In this document: piece by piece, positions 12,136 through 24,705 of the stretch
How the letters are laid out: the number at the start of each line of letters is the position of its first letter
Numbering within the stretch: the stretch's first letter is position 1
Origin: Tubulanus polymorphus
Taxonomy: Eukaryota; Nemertea; Palaeonemertea; Tubulaniformes; Tubulanidae
Assembly (NCBI RefSeq): GCF_964204645.1
Contig: NC_134026.1
Location: 21,780,650-21,844,649 of the forward strand
Reading direction: 5' to 3'
DNA length: 64,000 bases
The notes under the pieces: generated by a model
The model's input: only the letters and a program-made list of their open reading frames with translations
Told to the model about the DNA's origin: nothing
Database searches by the model: none
Made by a program: the position numbers and the translations under genes

Positions 12136-12401
12136 GAAAAAAGTATAAACATCTGATCTAATGAGGTTAATGTGGTCAGTAGGAAATATAAGAAACTCCA
12201 GAAAACTGAAGTTAATCCATCAATGTCGTATAGTCTCAAACATCACTGAGAGATAACTAAACCGGCTATTATACGGATTAGATCATAGTTTATACGGATA
12301 ATAGTTATTCGTATCAATAACGAATTATCTTTATCCGTATATAACTTAATCCGTACTAGGCTCAGTCCCTAGTGATACGGATTAACCGAGGTTTGACTGT
12401 A
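11555..12401. mobile_element. Non-autonomous pogo/Tigger-like DNA element with internal duplication
   Basis: Left terminus 'cagtcaacctcggttaatcc' and right terminus 'ggattaaccgaggtttgactg' are inverted copies, and a TA dinucleotide follows the right end. Terminal CAGT...CCTCGGxTAA repeats are typical of pogo-type Tc1/mariner elements. The interior is rich in 'atccgtat' motifs in both orientations and has no transposase frame. Because the left end is duplicated, the element could start at 11555 or at 11900. Confidence 0.55.
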
Positions 12402-14275
12402 TCAATATCAATATCGAAGCTGGCAAATCTGTACACAATATAGTCCTAGCTATAACAGCCGAGTAGCCGCCGTATAACCTGTAATCTAAGTCTTCATTTT
12501 TTAGAAATTCATTGAAGCTGAAATGATTTGCACCAATTTTGTATCAATCGGGTAGATTTCAGATTTAAATTCATTGCTCCTGAAATTATACATTTTTTTC
12601 GAGCACAGGATACAAAAATACAGTTTATAGTTATATTGTACAATTACAGTTACTCCAGCAGTTACAGTCACTCCTTTCTTATATAAAGTTCGTATATGCG
12701 TATCGTGCACAACGCTAGATGAGGCTATGTACCTTTTTCATAGGCCTAAATACTACTTGCTTCCTTGAGATGTTTGGGTCTTGTGATGTAAAAAGGTTCA
12801 TAAATTTTCTTAGATCATAGGGAAAGTTACTTGTTGTTGCGGTATGTACCAACTTCTTAACCTTTCGAAAAAGTGCACTCAATTATAAAATGGTATTCAT
12901 CACCGATTTTTCCTAGGTTATTTATTTGTTACAAATCCGTTCATATATACAAATTCCCAATATCGTTGGAAAATTCACACTCCAGTATAAAATGATATTT
13001 GTCGCCGATAGAATTCAGGTTGCATTTATTTCAAACTCGTTCGTTTTGTGGTTTGTTTTTATATCTACCAGGCTTTATTGGTGATTTATGGTTGGAACAT
13101 CTAGATATACGGCGAGATTCTTTGGCCTCGTGATTACGACGTAAGATATTTTTTTTGTCCCCGATCCATTTTGAATATTCTATTCGTATTTTATTTGGCG
13201 GATCGATCCGTGCTTAATTTAATTGATCGTATTATCTTCAAGTTTCACGAGTGTCCAGAGGTAAAAGCATTTTCCTTAATAATTTCGTTTTGAGAGGGAA
13301 TGTAATTTGGGTCCTTAGTAAACAACCGATAACCACAGTGTACACGTGTTTCGGTTCTTTTCACCAGATTGATCGGGTCGCACTAGCCTGCAACGGGGCT
13401 GATCCTTGTTTACCAGGGTATGGTTGCACGTCTTACCGATGGCGTAGGCTTCGGTGGTAAAGACTTCGACCTCGGAGTGTATATAAATCATTGAATTACT
13501 CCAAGCTTCGAATGCGTCCGGGTATCAATTTCAAACATTTACGAAACAACGAACTGATTTTTCTTTCACACATACCTTTTATTGGAAAAATGACTTGATT
13601 AGAAAAATATACAAATCAGAATAATTTTCTTGCATAAGTAAAATAAAAATATATAATATTCAAAATATTAAACATCTCATTGATATTAGCAAATTATCAG
13701 TAGTTAATTTCCACTAATACACATTTTTAACATCATATAACATGTCCTTGCTCGTATTTTCTTGGAAATCTAGAGGTTTAACAGAGTACATAAAATCACA
13801 TCTTGTTTTGACAAGTGCTAAAAGACTGTCCCGAAAAGGAAATCATAGCCAACGATGGTGACAATGAAATATAAAATACTCGTTTTCTATTTCGACATTT
13901 ACAAAGCACAATACTATATTTGATAAGCAACAGAGAACTCTCTCTCTCTCTATCTTCATCTCTTTATGGAATATATGTTCGTTAAAAAAGTCGAAAAATT
14001 TTAGCACAAATGTAAAATTACCAAGATACGTAAACGTAATCTAAATAATAATGAATTCACCCTTGATGTCATTATAGCGTACATGCAAAATAAAATCCTT
14101 CGAGGCATTTTGTACCTGCACGAAACAGATCGGTAATTCGTTCCCACGGATATTTCTTTGAAATAGAACGCATTAAAACGTGTTGATGAAAGAACCTCAG
14201 GCGTCGTGAAAATGCCTAATTAACTCTAAAAACAGATTGCTTATTCGCATATCTCGCTTTTCTCTGGTGGCTTCA
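12402..14275. other. Intergenic between receptor array and SH3BP2-like gene
   Basis: No supported gene. Contains a diverged direct duplication (about 12868-12945 and 12970-13046, each with 'tataaaatgrtatt'), a short CT-repeat at 13937-13952, and the presumed 3' UTR of the minus-strand gene toward the right end. Confidence 0.55.
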
Positions 14276-17200
14276 TCATACATATCTAGCGCGTTGTTTA
14301 TAAGGCACGGTAAGACAAACGTTGTTGATCGTCGGCAAAGGCTCCTGCGTGTAGAACCGAACCAGCTCTTCAACGCTATCGAATGTGTCCTTACCAATCG
14401 TGTACTTCTTATTCTTGAAATAAAAAAAAAACAGTTTTCATTTGTGGGATTTCACTTTCCACATTTCCACTCGCGCCGCTGGATCCAGTTCCACAGATTG
14501 CGAGTCAAGATTTGACTCGAAGTTTACTCATTGAAAATGAACTAATTCTAACTCAAGAGTTAACTCTTAACTCACGACTGAACTGGATCTCGATGGCTCA
14601 TTCATTACCGAGCTATTCTTACCGGCATCTGCAGCTCTTCGATCACATACTTTTTCGTCTTACCAGAAACGTAAACGACAAGAACCTGAAAGATGAATTA
14701 ATCATTAGAAAAATAAATCGTCATCCAAATGTAAAACGCATGTACACTGTACACCGGTACTGAGAAAAATGAGTTCGGCAAAATTCATAGATCTACCCAT
14801 TTGCTATTTGTCCCTGGACGCACTAAGTAGACACCGGTTTCACCAATTTCCTCAAGAGTACTAAAGAGCACATCATATGAAATGAAATTAATTCCGACAT
14901 AAGCAAAGTTCATTTATCCGTAAGCGATACACGGTTGTGGATTTGAATTCTCATCCAGGGGAATCAAATTTAGGTCAATAGACACAAATACAGTAAAAAT
15001 CATTCATAATGCCACAGTTGGGACCAATGGGAAAAAAAACACAGCGTCATAACGAAATTGGCCTAACAAAGAACGGTATTTTTATAGAATTTGAGCTAAA
15101 TTGGATTGGGCAAATTTATTCTCTGAAAAATGTGCAGTGGCATTATAAAGGATGGCATCATAACAGACTTTGTCTGTCAAATTCTAATAAGAAAATGATT
15201 TTTGTATCCTTAAATATTCATAAGGCATTAAAACATACCGAATTGCACTTTCTTTGCTCCCTTTAAAGTATATACTAGCAATTTGCTGAAACAAATATAG
15301 ATTATTTCTAATAAATTCTGCCTACATTGTTACTACGGAAGAATAGCATTAAGAATATATTCACCTCAGTAGCCTTTGCAGTAGCACTGGCTTGGGCAGC
15401 TTTTACTTCCTGTGAACAAAGTTGAAAAAAAAATTTTTCATCTTCTGTACAGGTCAGGCGGCCAGTTGCTCAAAAGTTAGAGTTAACCAGTGGATAGTTG
15501 ACATAGTGAAAATCAATAGTTCATTGTTGCTGTGGTATTTATCCACCAGTTGTCTTTAACAAACTTTTGAGCAACCCGGTTTTAAGTTTCATAACACAAT
15601 CGAGGAACTTACAGGACCATCCATAGGTAGATAGTGTTCACTAAATTGTGTATTCGAAACATTTCCGATAGGATGCATTCTGCCACGTCTAGGAGTGGGA
15701 GGAATTGGTTCAACATAAGGTGGCGAATCGAGCTATATTTGAAAGTAAGAAATTAGTTCTACATGAGTAATAGGAACTGAAACCGCCCAGATACTCCATT
15801 TTTCCCTGCAGGGTGAATGACATACTAGGTTCCTAAATAAGTTGAATTTTGAAATTTCTGGTAGATTATGACATTTCATGAGGTTGCCTTGACTTAAGAT
15901 ATTATCATTTACAAAGTCAGCTAATCGAAACGGCTAAATGAAAAAATGGTGATTGTGGCTTATGAAGAGAGAAAATACATGTATATGCACAAGTAGAAAA
16001 TATAGAAAGGAGAATTCATACAAACCCTTGGTTTACTAGGTAGTGTCGGTTTCACTGGAACAGTAGGGATGGTTTCTGCACCAATGGGAGGGATCCGAGG
16101 ACCAAGTCTAGAAAATTCCAGAATAGAATTTTGTTTCGAGCATTAGAATTCATGGCACGATCGGAGTTGCCAGTGAAGTTCAACTGGTCTCACGATTACT
16201 GAGAGGATTACACTTAAAATCAACTTCGTCCTACATTGTATAACTAAACAAACAATTCAAAATCCTTTCACAGTGTCAATGTTTGTACTGTGGTATGCTG
16301 GTGTCCCCAGGTCAAAAATTAAAGCAACTTAAATTTAAAAAAAAACATGTATTTTTGATTGGGCCTTAATACCATCATGTGTCCATGGTGAATATAGCTA
16401 GATATCAAATAAAAATTCCAAAATTGGGCCAACCACCCGAACCAATTGGTAAAAGTTTCACAATCTTTCAGAAGAAATCAGAACTAAGTTTTCTTGTGTG
16501 CGTACATAAAATCATAACGATGTGTGATGACTACTGCTATACAATACTTATTGTCATATGCACATCAAATGTCAATTTAATGGCGAGCCCAGCTTATCGC
16601 AGTGAAAGAGTTAAGACCAGTCATTAGAGTTAAATCAATTCTTCGCCTGTGGAACTAGCTCCAGGACCAGTTCAATGTCGTTCAATGATGTTTTACATCA
16701 AACATTCATTAGTTTAAGCTTTGCATGGGAAGAAATCTGAAACGTTTTTCCTTGCAAAATAACGCATTTAAAAGCGTGACTGATTTAGTTTGTAACGCTG
16801 GATCCCGAGGACTATCCACTACTTACGATGGCTTAGGTGGTGGTGGTGGTGGTGGTGCTTGGTCAGGATTCGTTTTCCCATATCCTGGTAACTGAAATAT
16901 GCCAGCAGTTATCACTAAGCTTTCACAACCGATAACACTTAAATTGATTCAGTATGATAGAATTTACCCGCGGTAGAGGGGGTGGTTTCTCTGATGGAAG
17001 CGGCAATGGAGGTCTCCTCTTCATATCACTTCGTGATTCTGAATTTGAACGTGACGGCTTCACCTGAACATCTGTAACAGCTAATATCGCAAAGATAGCA
17101 CGAGTGACTCGGGTGATTAATTATCATTTTCAAATAATAACAGACAAACTTTCTATCTACAGTAGAACTAACTTCATTCAGAAGAGAGAAGAAATGACTA

Positions 17201-20200
17201 AAAATTTTACCCTTATTTTCAATTCATTGTAAAAAAATGTGCTCTTTTTCCGACTGATTTATAATTTTTTTAGAATAGCATAAAGAATCAATATGGCTTT
17301 GCAATTAGAAGTCACAATTCTGGAAAAGACGGGCATCTGTTTTATACCCATTGTCGGGTATTGACCATGTAATAGGGAATTTCCCCTCTTATTTAATATT
17401 GATTGATGGATTAATTTTCATTTGATTTGAGTTTTGTATCCTAGCACACCACACCTGCCGGGAGTGAAACAGGGGGTTTGATATTAAAGTACAGATAAAG
17501 TCAGAGATGATAGGTGAAATTAAGAACATTTTCTTTTTCGTATTAATTTGAAAGCACATTGGGTTTGGAAACTTCACTTCAAGTTTGAAGAATCTTTCAA
17601 CCAGCCTGAACTGACAAGAAACTGGTTAGGTTAACTTTTTTGGCTGCCTAAGTTTAGGAATAAATCTAATCTATTAGTTTCCATGTTGGTCAAATGAGTA
17701 GATACCAGGTTTTAAGTAAAAACTGGTCAATATATACCCAATACCATCTTCAATTTGCTAGATTGGTTATAATTTCAGAATAGTTGTCACTCACATATCA
17801 ATAGAAGAATTAATTTGGAATAAAATGATTTTGTATTCAATTTCATGATTTTTTCACTAGTAACTTTTAGTTACAACTCTTTCACCTCAAAATAATAATG
17901 ATTAACTTAAAAGAGTGAAATTGAATGGCCACCTATCTGCTCCAAAAACATAAAATGTAAGAAAAGATAATTCAATTCCAATTGATAATGACAGAATTAA
18001 ATGGCTGGTTGAAAAAGCAGAAAATTAATGAAAAATTAGATTTTTAAATATTTTTGATAATCTTCGAATCACCAAAGAATCTATGATCATAATGTCCCCT
18101 AGACACTTCAATATGGTGAGTATTCGCTCAAAAATTATTTCATGAAATTGAGAATGATTGTTTGGACCCAGTGCTACACTTATTGGTTAAATTTAACCCT
18201 TTCAGTGCTGACTAATCAATACCCTATAGTGCTGGAGATAATTTGAAAATTTTTATAAATTCCACCCTAGTGTGTTGATTAACGGGAAAACCACTATAGT
18301 GCGTATACACCGCGGCGCGGTATATCGTTAGTTACTAATATTTCACTACGTTTGACAGGTGCTGCCATCTTTCAATAGAGATAAAAACTAATTACTAATC
18401 ACATCAATACACCCCAGTGCGGTGTACTAGCAAAATCCATCACCGATTCATACACCGCACTGCGGTGTAGACGCACTGAAATAGTAAAAATAGTAAAAGC
18501 CCTCAATAGCCCTCATAGTAGAAATTTTTCTCTTTCTCGAGCCAAATAACTATTGGAACTGGATTGACATGCACAGAGTTCATGCCAATAGATGATTATA
18601 GCAAGTTGTAATAGTTAATTGTTGTAATTAATTAAGCAACAAAGCATGCATAGCTTTGTACACGTTTGTATTTAGTCATTCAATGTAGAGGCCAATCTAC
18701 ACAAGAGGAATAATCTTGCAAGCTCTTTAATGCACTCTCATGTAGATTGGTCTTCGATGGTTTGATTCAACCGGTTTAGTTCAAAGGGGACGTGCGGGGG
18801 CCTGTTTTCGTTAATCAACCAATTTTTGCTGTAAATATTGTGAAAATATAGAATACACCTAAAAATGTACCTATATTTTCAAAATATTCTAGGGGGAGGT
18901 AAAAGACGAATTGCATTCTTTTCAGTCAAAATTGTCCCCCTTTTCCAGAAAGCTGAATCCGTGCCAGTTAAAAAATATTCGTTTGCAATTAATTCAAGCG
19001 GTCATTGCGATTTTGAAAAAAAAGAAATTCAATGATTATAATATATTCTCGTTTGATAAAAAATATGTCAATGTTTCGATTGAAACGAACTGCTACCATG
19101 AAATTCTGAATCCTTTATTGACCGATTCGTTGGTAAGGTGGATGAGCGTTGTTTGCCCATCGGTTTCGACTGTTCAGACGGTTTAATCTTCATGTAATCC
19201 AAAACATCGGGGTCAGAGTATTCTGAAAATACTTACACAGCTGATCACATATGACACGAATTTTGATGACGTCTCTTTTTTGACGAAGTAAAGAAATTCA
19301 TACTATAAGTTTCATCATCACACGCAGGAAAGAAAGACAAAAATTCTTATCCAGTGTAACATAAATGCCATCACTTTTTACACATGCAGAGACAAAATTA
19401 TGAAAACGGAAGACAAACCCACACACTACAATCAGGGGTGTAGCAATAGTTTTGAAAAACATACTGGACATCTAAGGGCATAGGTTGAGAGAATATAAGG
19501 GGTGTCCAGGGATATGGATTTTGTTTCAGATTTTTTCCCCTGACTATTGTCAGAACGGTAATTTGAGAGACATTTAAGGGGAATGATATAACGGGTTCAA
19601 ATTCCCAATTTTTTTCAGCGCACAAACCCTATACTCACAGGGGCCCAATGCAACTTAATTCATCCCCAGGATCCAAGGTATATAAAGAAATTTTCTTTAT
19701 ATGTGCCTATAATTCTTTTCAGGTCTCGGTACATTTTTGAAATGAACCTTATCAAATTGCTGGGCCAGCAGGACCACTAGCTACGCCCCTGGCAATAAAT
19801 ACCCAACACTGAAACATGCTCTTGTAATATCTGTGCTTGAATGACAAATGATGCATAAACGTGTGTATTTGATTGAAAAACATCATTCTTACCATCATTT
19901 TCGCCATCATCGAACATGAAGTCTCTTGACGGGATCAAATCACATTGCGAAAGCATGGCATTTAGGTCCTCCGGACTTTCATAGATCGGATGTTCAATTT
20001 TTTGACACGAATAAGGAGTGCTAGCTCCTCCATCACTACAAAAAGTAAACAAATTTTGTACGATTTTAAGTTTTTCGAGTAACTAAATTCATCGTTTTCT
20101 AAGGAATGAAGAATAGAATCCACTAGATCATCTTCTTCATACAGTGAACAACTGGGACCAGCTAATCTATTCGTTATAGGCCTAACTGATACAGTCAAGC

Positions 20201-21387
20201 TTACTGAAGTCATCTCTGACAAGTTGTCACATTATAAAGTAATTTTCTTAAGTTCCAGTTTGTATTTTCCAATTCAATTTACTAAGTGTAAGTCATCACT
20301 TGGATAAAACATCAGTATAACGATGGTTGGAACTATTAAAATTAACAATTTAAACGAGATTGACTAAAGTTTTATATTGAACTTGAATTTCGCTACAAGC
20401 AGGGAGGTGAGCACCTTCCCGCTCCAACCATCTAAATGACCGTATCGAGCCAGCTTGCGATCAGCAGTAATAGAAGCTGAATTAGGTTGTTTTTCAAACA
20501 AACTTCAAGTATGATTTGCTTCATGATACAAACTAAGGTGATATTGATTGATATGAAGACCTACCCCCCGTGTACGTCTCTTATGAAAGCATCGACCTGA
20601 TCAGCTTTTCCATTTGCGACTAACATCTCTTTCCTAACTTCATACATCCATTTCTGAGAAGAAAATCAAAACTTCGAACAGTGATATTCACCCAGGAAAT
20701 GTTCATGTTTAAATAGATTCAATCAGGCTGAATGAACAGAACCATTTCCAAACCTGCATATCTTTCTCTGAGTCAGCGGCAAATTTGTAAGTATGATAAC
20801 CTTGCTTGGCGTGGACTATATTAAACATCCAGGCACTTTTGAATTTGGGCTCATCAATTGGCGCTCGTGTAACCCTGTATGACACAACAATCGGCAGTAA
20901 GTATTGGACCTCACAAGACAAAACCAGCAATGAAATAACATATACTTACAAGTTATACCCAAATAGTGAAAAGGCCCCTTTCGGAGATGATGAAAATGCA
21001 TCCTTGAAATAATAAAGGCAGCCCTTGCTCAGAACTACAAAACATTTACCTAATAAAAACACAAATCAAAGTCTTTATAAATTACATGGATAACATACAG
21101 TTCTGGTGCAAGAGAAGTTTGATTACTTACAGAATCCGCCTCCGAAAGTCAGTAATCTAGTCCTAACGCGTGGTTTTTCAAGTAAACTCAAATGTCCACA
21201 GTATGTGTAATCATCATTTTGTAGCAAGCCCTGACATTCTATATAAAATGGGCACCGATAGATAAACCCATGAACATCACGTTCAGAGAAAATAATCCAC
21301 TTGAATCTTTAAGCCCTTATACTTACCGATAGTTTTATGAGGTAATGGATACGGTAAATCAATTGGTTGAAAGTGAGATGAAGCCAT
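14276..21387 (-). CDS. SH3BP2: SH3BP2 (3BP2)-like PH/SH2 adaptor protein
   Basis: Sixteen minus-strand exons in matching phase: 21387-21327, 21238-21131, 21049-20950, 20874-20754, 20653-20565, 20181-20062, 20035-19893, 17071-16968, 16891-16827, 16107-16026, 15732-15613, 15409-15365, 15285-15239, 14860-14797, 14685-14623, 14413-14276; about 489 residues. Exons 2-5 encode a PH domain ([38 protein letters not shown], then [16 protein letters not shown] and the terminal Trp helix EKDMQKWMYEV). An acidic segment and proline-rich exons follow ([40 protein letters not shown]), probable SH3 ligands. Exons 13-16 encode a C-terminal SH2 domain with the phosphotyrosine-binding arginine in GVYLVRPG and the end [13 protein letters not shown]. 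This order (PH, PxxP, SH2) is that of 3BP2, a cytoplasmic scaffold linking Src/Syk/Abl kinases to Vav and PLC-gamma in vertebrates. The weak point is the exon 6-7 junction: frame is restored only by a 26-base gap, so a border or a base may be wrong there. The protein is shorter than human 3BP2 (561 aa). Confidence 0.85.
14479..14592. repeat. Short inverted-repeat element in SH3BP2 intron 15
   Basis: 'ggatccagttc' at the left and 'gaactggatc' at the right bound a segment with further nested complementary 'gagtcaa/ttgactc' and 'gagttaactct' motifs. It resembles a MITE; no target duplication was identified. Confidence 0.4.
15459..15580. mobile_element. MITE in SH3BP2 intron 11
   Basis: Terminal inverted repeats 'ccagttgctcaaaagtt' and 'aacttttgagcaac', with a second complementary pair inside ('gttaaccagtggata' and 'atccaccagttgtc...taac'). 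About 120 bp, no coding capacity. A related 'ccagttgctc...tgagcaact' motif occurs near 50343-50380. Confidence 0.6.
18197..18484. mobile_element. MITE with 'ccctttcagtgc' ends in SH3BP2 intron 7
   Basis: Left end 'aaccctttcagtgctg' and right end 'cgcactgaaat' are inverted copies. The interior has several 'caccgc(g/a)(g/c)(c/t)gcggt' palindromes (for example 18308-18323 and 18421-18469). Non-coding. Confidence 0.5.
18689..18757. repeat. Small inverted repeat
   Basis: 'gaggccaatctacac' and 'gtagattggtcttc' form an imperfect inverted pair inside the large SH3BP2 intron (17072-19892). Apart from this, the MITEs at 18197 and 19433, and A/T runs, no exon is supported in that intron; the frame at 18911-19186 has no recognisable domain. 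Confidence 0.4.
19433..19791. mobile_element. DNA element with 'caggggygtagc' ends in SH3BP2 intron 7
   Basis: Left 'caggggtgtagcaa' and right 'tagctacgcccctg' are inverted copies bounding about 360 bp with no coding capacity. Ends of this 'CAGGGGCGTAGC' form are familiar from non-autonomous DNA transposons of many invertebrates. The minus-strand frame at 19398-19625 lies inside and is not a gene. Confidence 0.6.
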
Positions 21388-21672
21388 TCAGTCCTAACTA
21401 TTGATTATTCTCAGCACAAATTTGCTTTATTTCATTCAACTAGATTATTAATCAACGCGAAAACTGGGCGGCTGTTGATACTCGGAAAAATGACTCTACT
21501 ACTACACTACACCCACTGCGAACTGTCAAATTAGACGGGGATTCCCCGAAATACTTCCTGGTTTCCAGTTCCATATATTGCCGCTACGAAAAAAAAACAT
21601 TACCTCGTCGACGAAACAATTTTGTTTTGTTGGAAAAATTATTTCCGGGTTCGCCTTATTTTCAGTGTAAGA
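21388..21672. promoter_or_regulatory. Divergent intergenic region between SH3BP2-like and CIAO1
   Basis: Only 285 bp separate the two start codons, so both 5' UTRs and core promoters must lie here or overlap. No TATA box is evident. The segment around 21530-21620 is richer in C and G than its surroundings. A shared bidirectional promoter is inference from spacing alone. Confidence 0.5.
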
Positions 21673-23940
21673 ATGGTCGTGGTGGTTACATGCGCGGTTG
21701 GCATCTTAGAAGGCCACTCAGAATGTGTTTGGAAAGTTTGTTGGAATCCGAAAGGAACGCTTTTGGCGTCTTGTAGTTCTGATAAGTGCATACGTATTTG
21801 GGGTAAAGAAGGTAGGCGTAAATTTCAGAAGATACGAAATTTTCTACTTGCTACTGGTGAACTCGGACTAAAACTCAGTCATGACCGGGCCGGAGAGTTA
21901 TCCGCTCCACAGCTTCGCAAACATGTGTCAGTGGATTACTCCATCTGATACCAATCCTCGGTGGGGGCCAACCATATTGTTTTTAGTTTTCCTGATTGAG
22001 ATAATGGACTCAACGAAAGCGTCGGCTAGAAGACCATAGAGACTAATGCATGTACTTTTCGGTTTGCAGGTGATAATTGGGTGTGTAAGACAGTACTCGA
22101 GGATGGACACTCGCGAACGATACGCTGTGTATGCTGGTCGCCTTGCGGTAAATATTTGGCATCTGGGAGTTTCGACGCGACGATCTGCATTTGGAAAATG
22201 GAGGCCGATGCATTCGAATGCATCGCAACGTTAGAAGGTCACGAAAACGAAGTGAAAGGAGTTGCTTGGTCGTGTTCAGGAAACCTGTTAGCCACGTGCA
22301 GTAGAGATAAAAGCGTCTGGATTTGGGAAGGTATCTTAGATGTCATTGCTTAATCAGATTTTGTTATTTCTTTTTTTTTCAATTGACAGACTATTTTGAA
22401 TTTCGATCATTGTCATATGTTTTGAAAAAGCTAAAATGTCATAAAAATATTTTAATTCAAACGATACAATTTTCAGTGGATGAAGATGAAGAATTTGAGT
22501 GTGCTAGTGTTATCAGTTCACATACACAGGATGTAAAATCAGTTGTTTGGCATCCAGATGTAGAGGTAATCTGATAGAATAACTATATCCTATGCTCTAG
22601 TCTCAGAAAAGATAACTGACCATAAAATCCCCTTTGACATCACCTGCTTCAATCCAAGCTACTCAAAGTTAATCACTAGGCAGTTAAAGGGTATTTTTTG
22701 AGGTAGCCATTGCTGGAAGGGTCTCGGTCATTCGTGTTTGTAAATCAATCTATGAATTGCTTCAAAAATCAAATTTCACTTCACTTAGAATATTTTGTCT
22801 ACACTAGATGTTAGCATCAGCAAGTTATGACGACAGTATTAAACTCTACGAAGATGATGGTGATGATTGGTCCTGCATGAACACTCTAGGTATTAGAAAT
22901 AACCAACTATCCTACATAAAATGTTTCCTAAAATATACGATGGAACCATATTACAATGAACTACTCGAGCCGGCCAGAAAATCTCTTGACATCACGGTCA
23001 AAATTATGGTATTCTCTGAGAAATAATTACTGTATAGTTTGAAGTTCATTATAACACGGTTCTGATGGCTCGCAATTTTCATGGCTCAAAATACAAATAT
23101 TGAATTCCAGAGTCTCACGATTCCACGGTTTGGAGTATCGATTTTGATAAGCGTGGATCGCGAATAGTATCGGCGAGTGATGATAAAACTGTAAAAATTT
23201 GGCATCAATACCCACCGGGAAACGAAGAAGGAATAGCCACGCCGAATAACAAGCCGGCTTGGAAGAATGTCTGCACATTATCTGGATATCATTCGAGACC
23301 AATCTACGATATACGATGGTATGTTTATAGCTATATTAGAATTATAGATAGTAGACTTGCCACAGGGCCCATTGCCTGCCTTTAATTGTCATTTTCTCCA
23401 GAAAATGTGTTAAAAATTCTTTTATTGTCATTCACGAGATAACGACCCATTGTTGCTTCCGATTCACATAGAATTCCCTTTACCTTGGGAATAAATTTAT
23501 CTGTGCCTTGAGATCGAAGCCAAAGTACTCTAGTTTCACATACTGCTCATGGTTCGAATCCTGATTTTGCAACAGACAAACATTATACTGCTTCAGCGAG
23601 GGAGACACTTTCAGATCAGAAAGAAACGACTTTGTGCACTAAATTTGCTGTGTGTTCCCCGTTTGAGACTTAAAGAATGATAATATATAACATGTTGTTT
23701 TTTAGGTGTAATGTAACAGGACTTATAGCCACAGCAAGTGGAGATGATAATATTCATATATTCGAAGAGGAACCGACTTCCGATCCGAATCAACCGTCAT
23801 TTACTTTAGGAACGACTATTAAACAGTCTCATCAACAAGACGTAAACAGCGTAGACTGGAATCCTGTAACACCCGGTCTATTGGCCAGCTGCAGTGATGA
23901 TGGTACAGTGAAATTATGGCAATGTACAATTGAAAATTGA
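21673..23940 (+). CDS. CIAO1: CIAO1, cytosolic iron-sulfur assembly WD40 protein
   Basis: Six exons in matching phase: 21673-21811, 22070-22330, 22477-22565, 22808-22889, 23111-23318, 23706-23940; 337 residues against 339 in human. The protein is a seven-bladed WD40 propeller. Diagnostic blocks include [125 protein letters not shown] and [20 protein letters not shown]1 is part of the CIA targeting complex with MMS19 and CIAO2B, which delivers [4Fe-4S] clusters to cytosolic and nuclear apoproteins. An in-frame codon upstream (21622) could extend the frame but would add residues absent from the family; the ATG at 21673 gives the expected length. A polyadenylation signal AATAAA follows at 24045. 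It is divergent from SH3BP2-like and convergent with WDR11. Confidence 0.95.
23525..23575 (+). repeat. tRNA-like B-box, possible SINE remnant in CIAO1 intron 5
   Basis: 'atggttcgaatcctg' matches a polymerase III B box. The surrounding sequence does not fold convincingly as a tRNA and no clear A box was found, so this is at most a degraded tRNA-derived SINE. Confidence 0.3.
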
Positions 23941-24044
23941 ACCAAAATGTGACACCTGTGAAATTGATTTATGCTTTAAACCTAAGACTGTAATCTGTTG
24001 AATCGCAATCTACCTTCTAGTGATGAACAAAGTTGGTGTTTTAG

Positions 24045-24050
24045 AATAAA
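24045..24050 (+). terminator. CIAO1: CIAO1 polyadenylation signal AATAAA
   Basis: Canonical AATAAA about 105 bases after the CIAO1 stop codon, the first such hexamer downstream. Confidence 0.6.
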
Positions 24051-24705
24051 ATGTTTGACTCCGAATTTTGATGTTTGTTGCGAATTTTTTACAAGAATTA
24101 ATATCGTAAAGGTTTAAATAGAATATCGAACAAGAACTCTGACTGACAGGAATCTACAAAATTACTAGCATAAGAAAGAACATGTCGTGTATGGTTGTAT
24201 ACTGATATATTCTTCAGAGCTAATTTTATACGTACATGGTTAACATTTTACTGTTTGGAGATATATTATTAAGATATTAGTTTTTCATAAATTTACATGT
24301 ATTTGTACAAGAAATCTTGCTAATAATAGCAATAACAAAAGCAACATTTCAGACAATTGGAATGATACGCAAGTTTGTGAAAGGAACTTAATAAATGCAG
24401 GTTTTCCATTTATAAGATACGCATGTTTTTGTGTGCCAGCCAATGTTAAGCCATTTAGTATTACTATACTGTTATGTATCCGGTAATTACAACAAAAAGT
24501 AATTCATATTATTCTAGATTCCTTCCTTCCCATTATGCAATACATGTGTACCAGTACATGATAGCTGAACTCTTGAATTATGCCAACATAAATTGCAAAC
24601 TCAAACAAAATGCTCAAAAATAGCTTTAAATATGACTCCACTAATTTTTCTTACGTTTCTTCTTTCCTTGATGGCAATACTTGACTCGAAGTTGATAATC
24701 AGAGT

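Noticed and set aside
13937-13952. CT-repeat as possible splicing or promoter element
   Set aside because: Simple microsatellite with no gene boundary near it.
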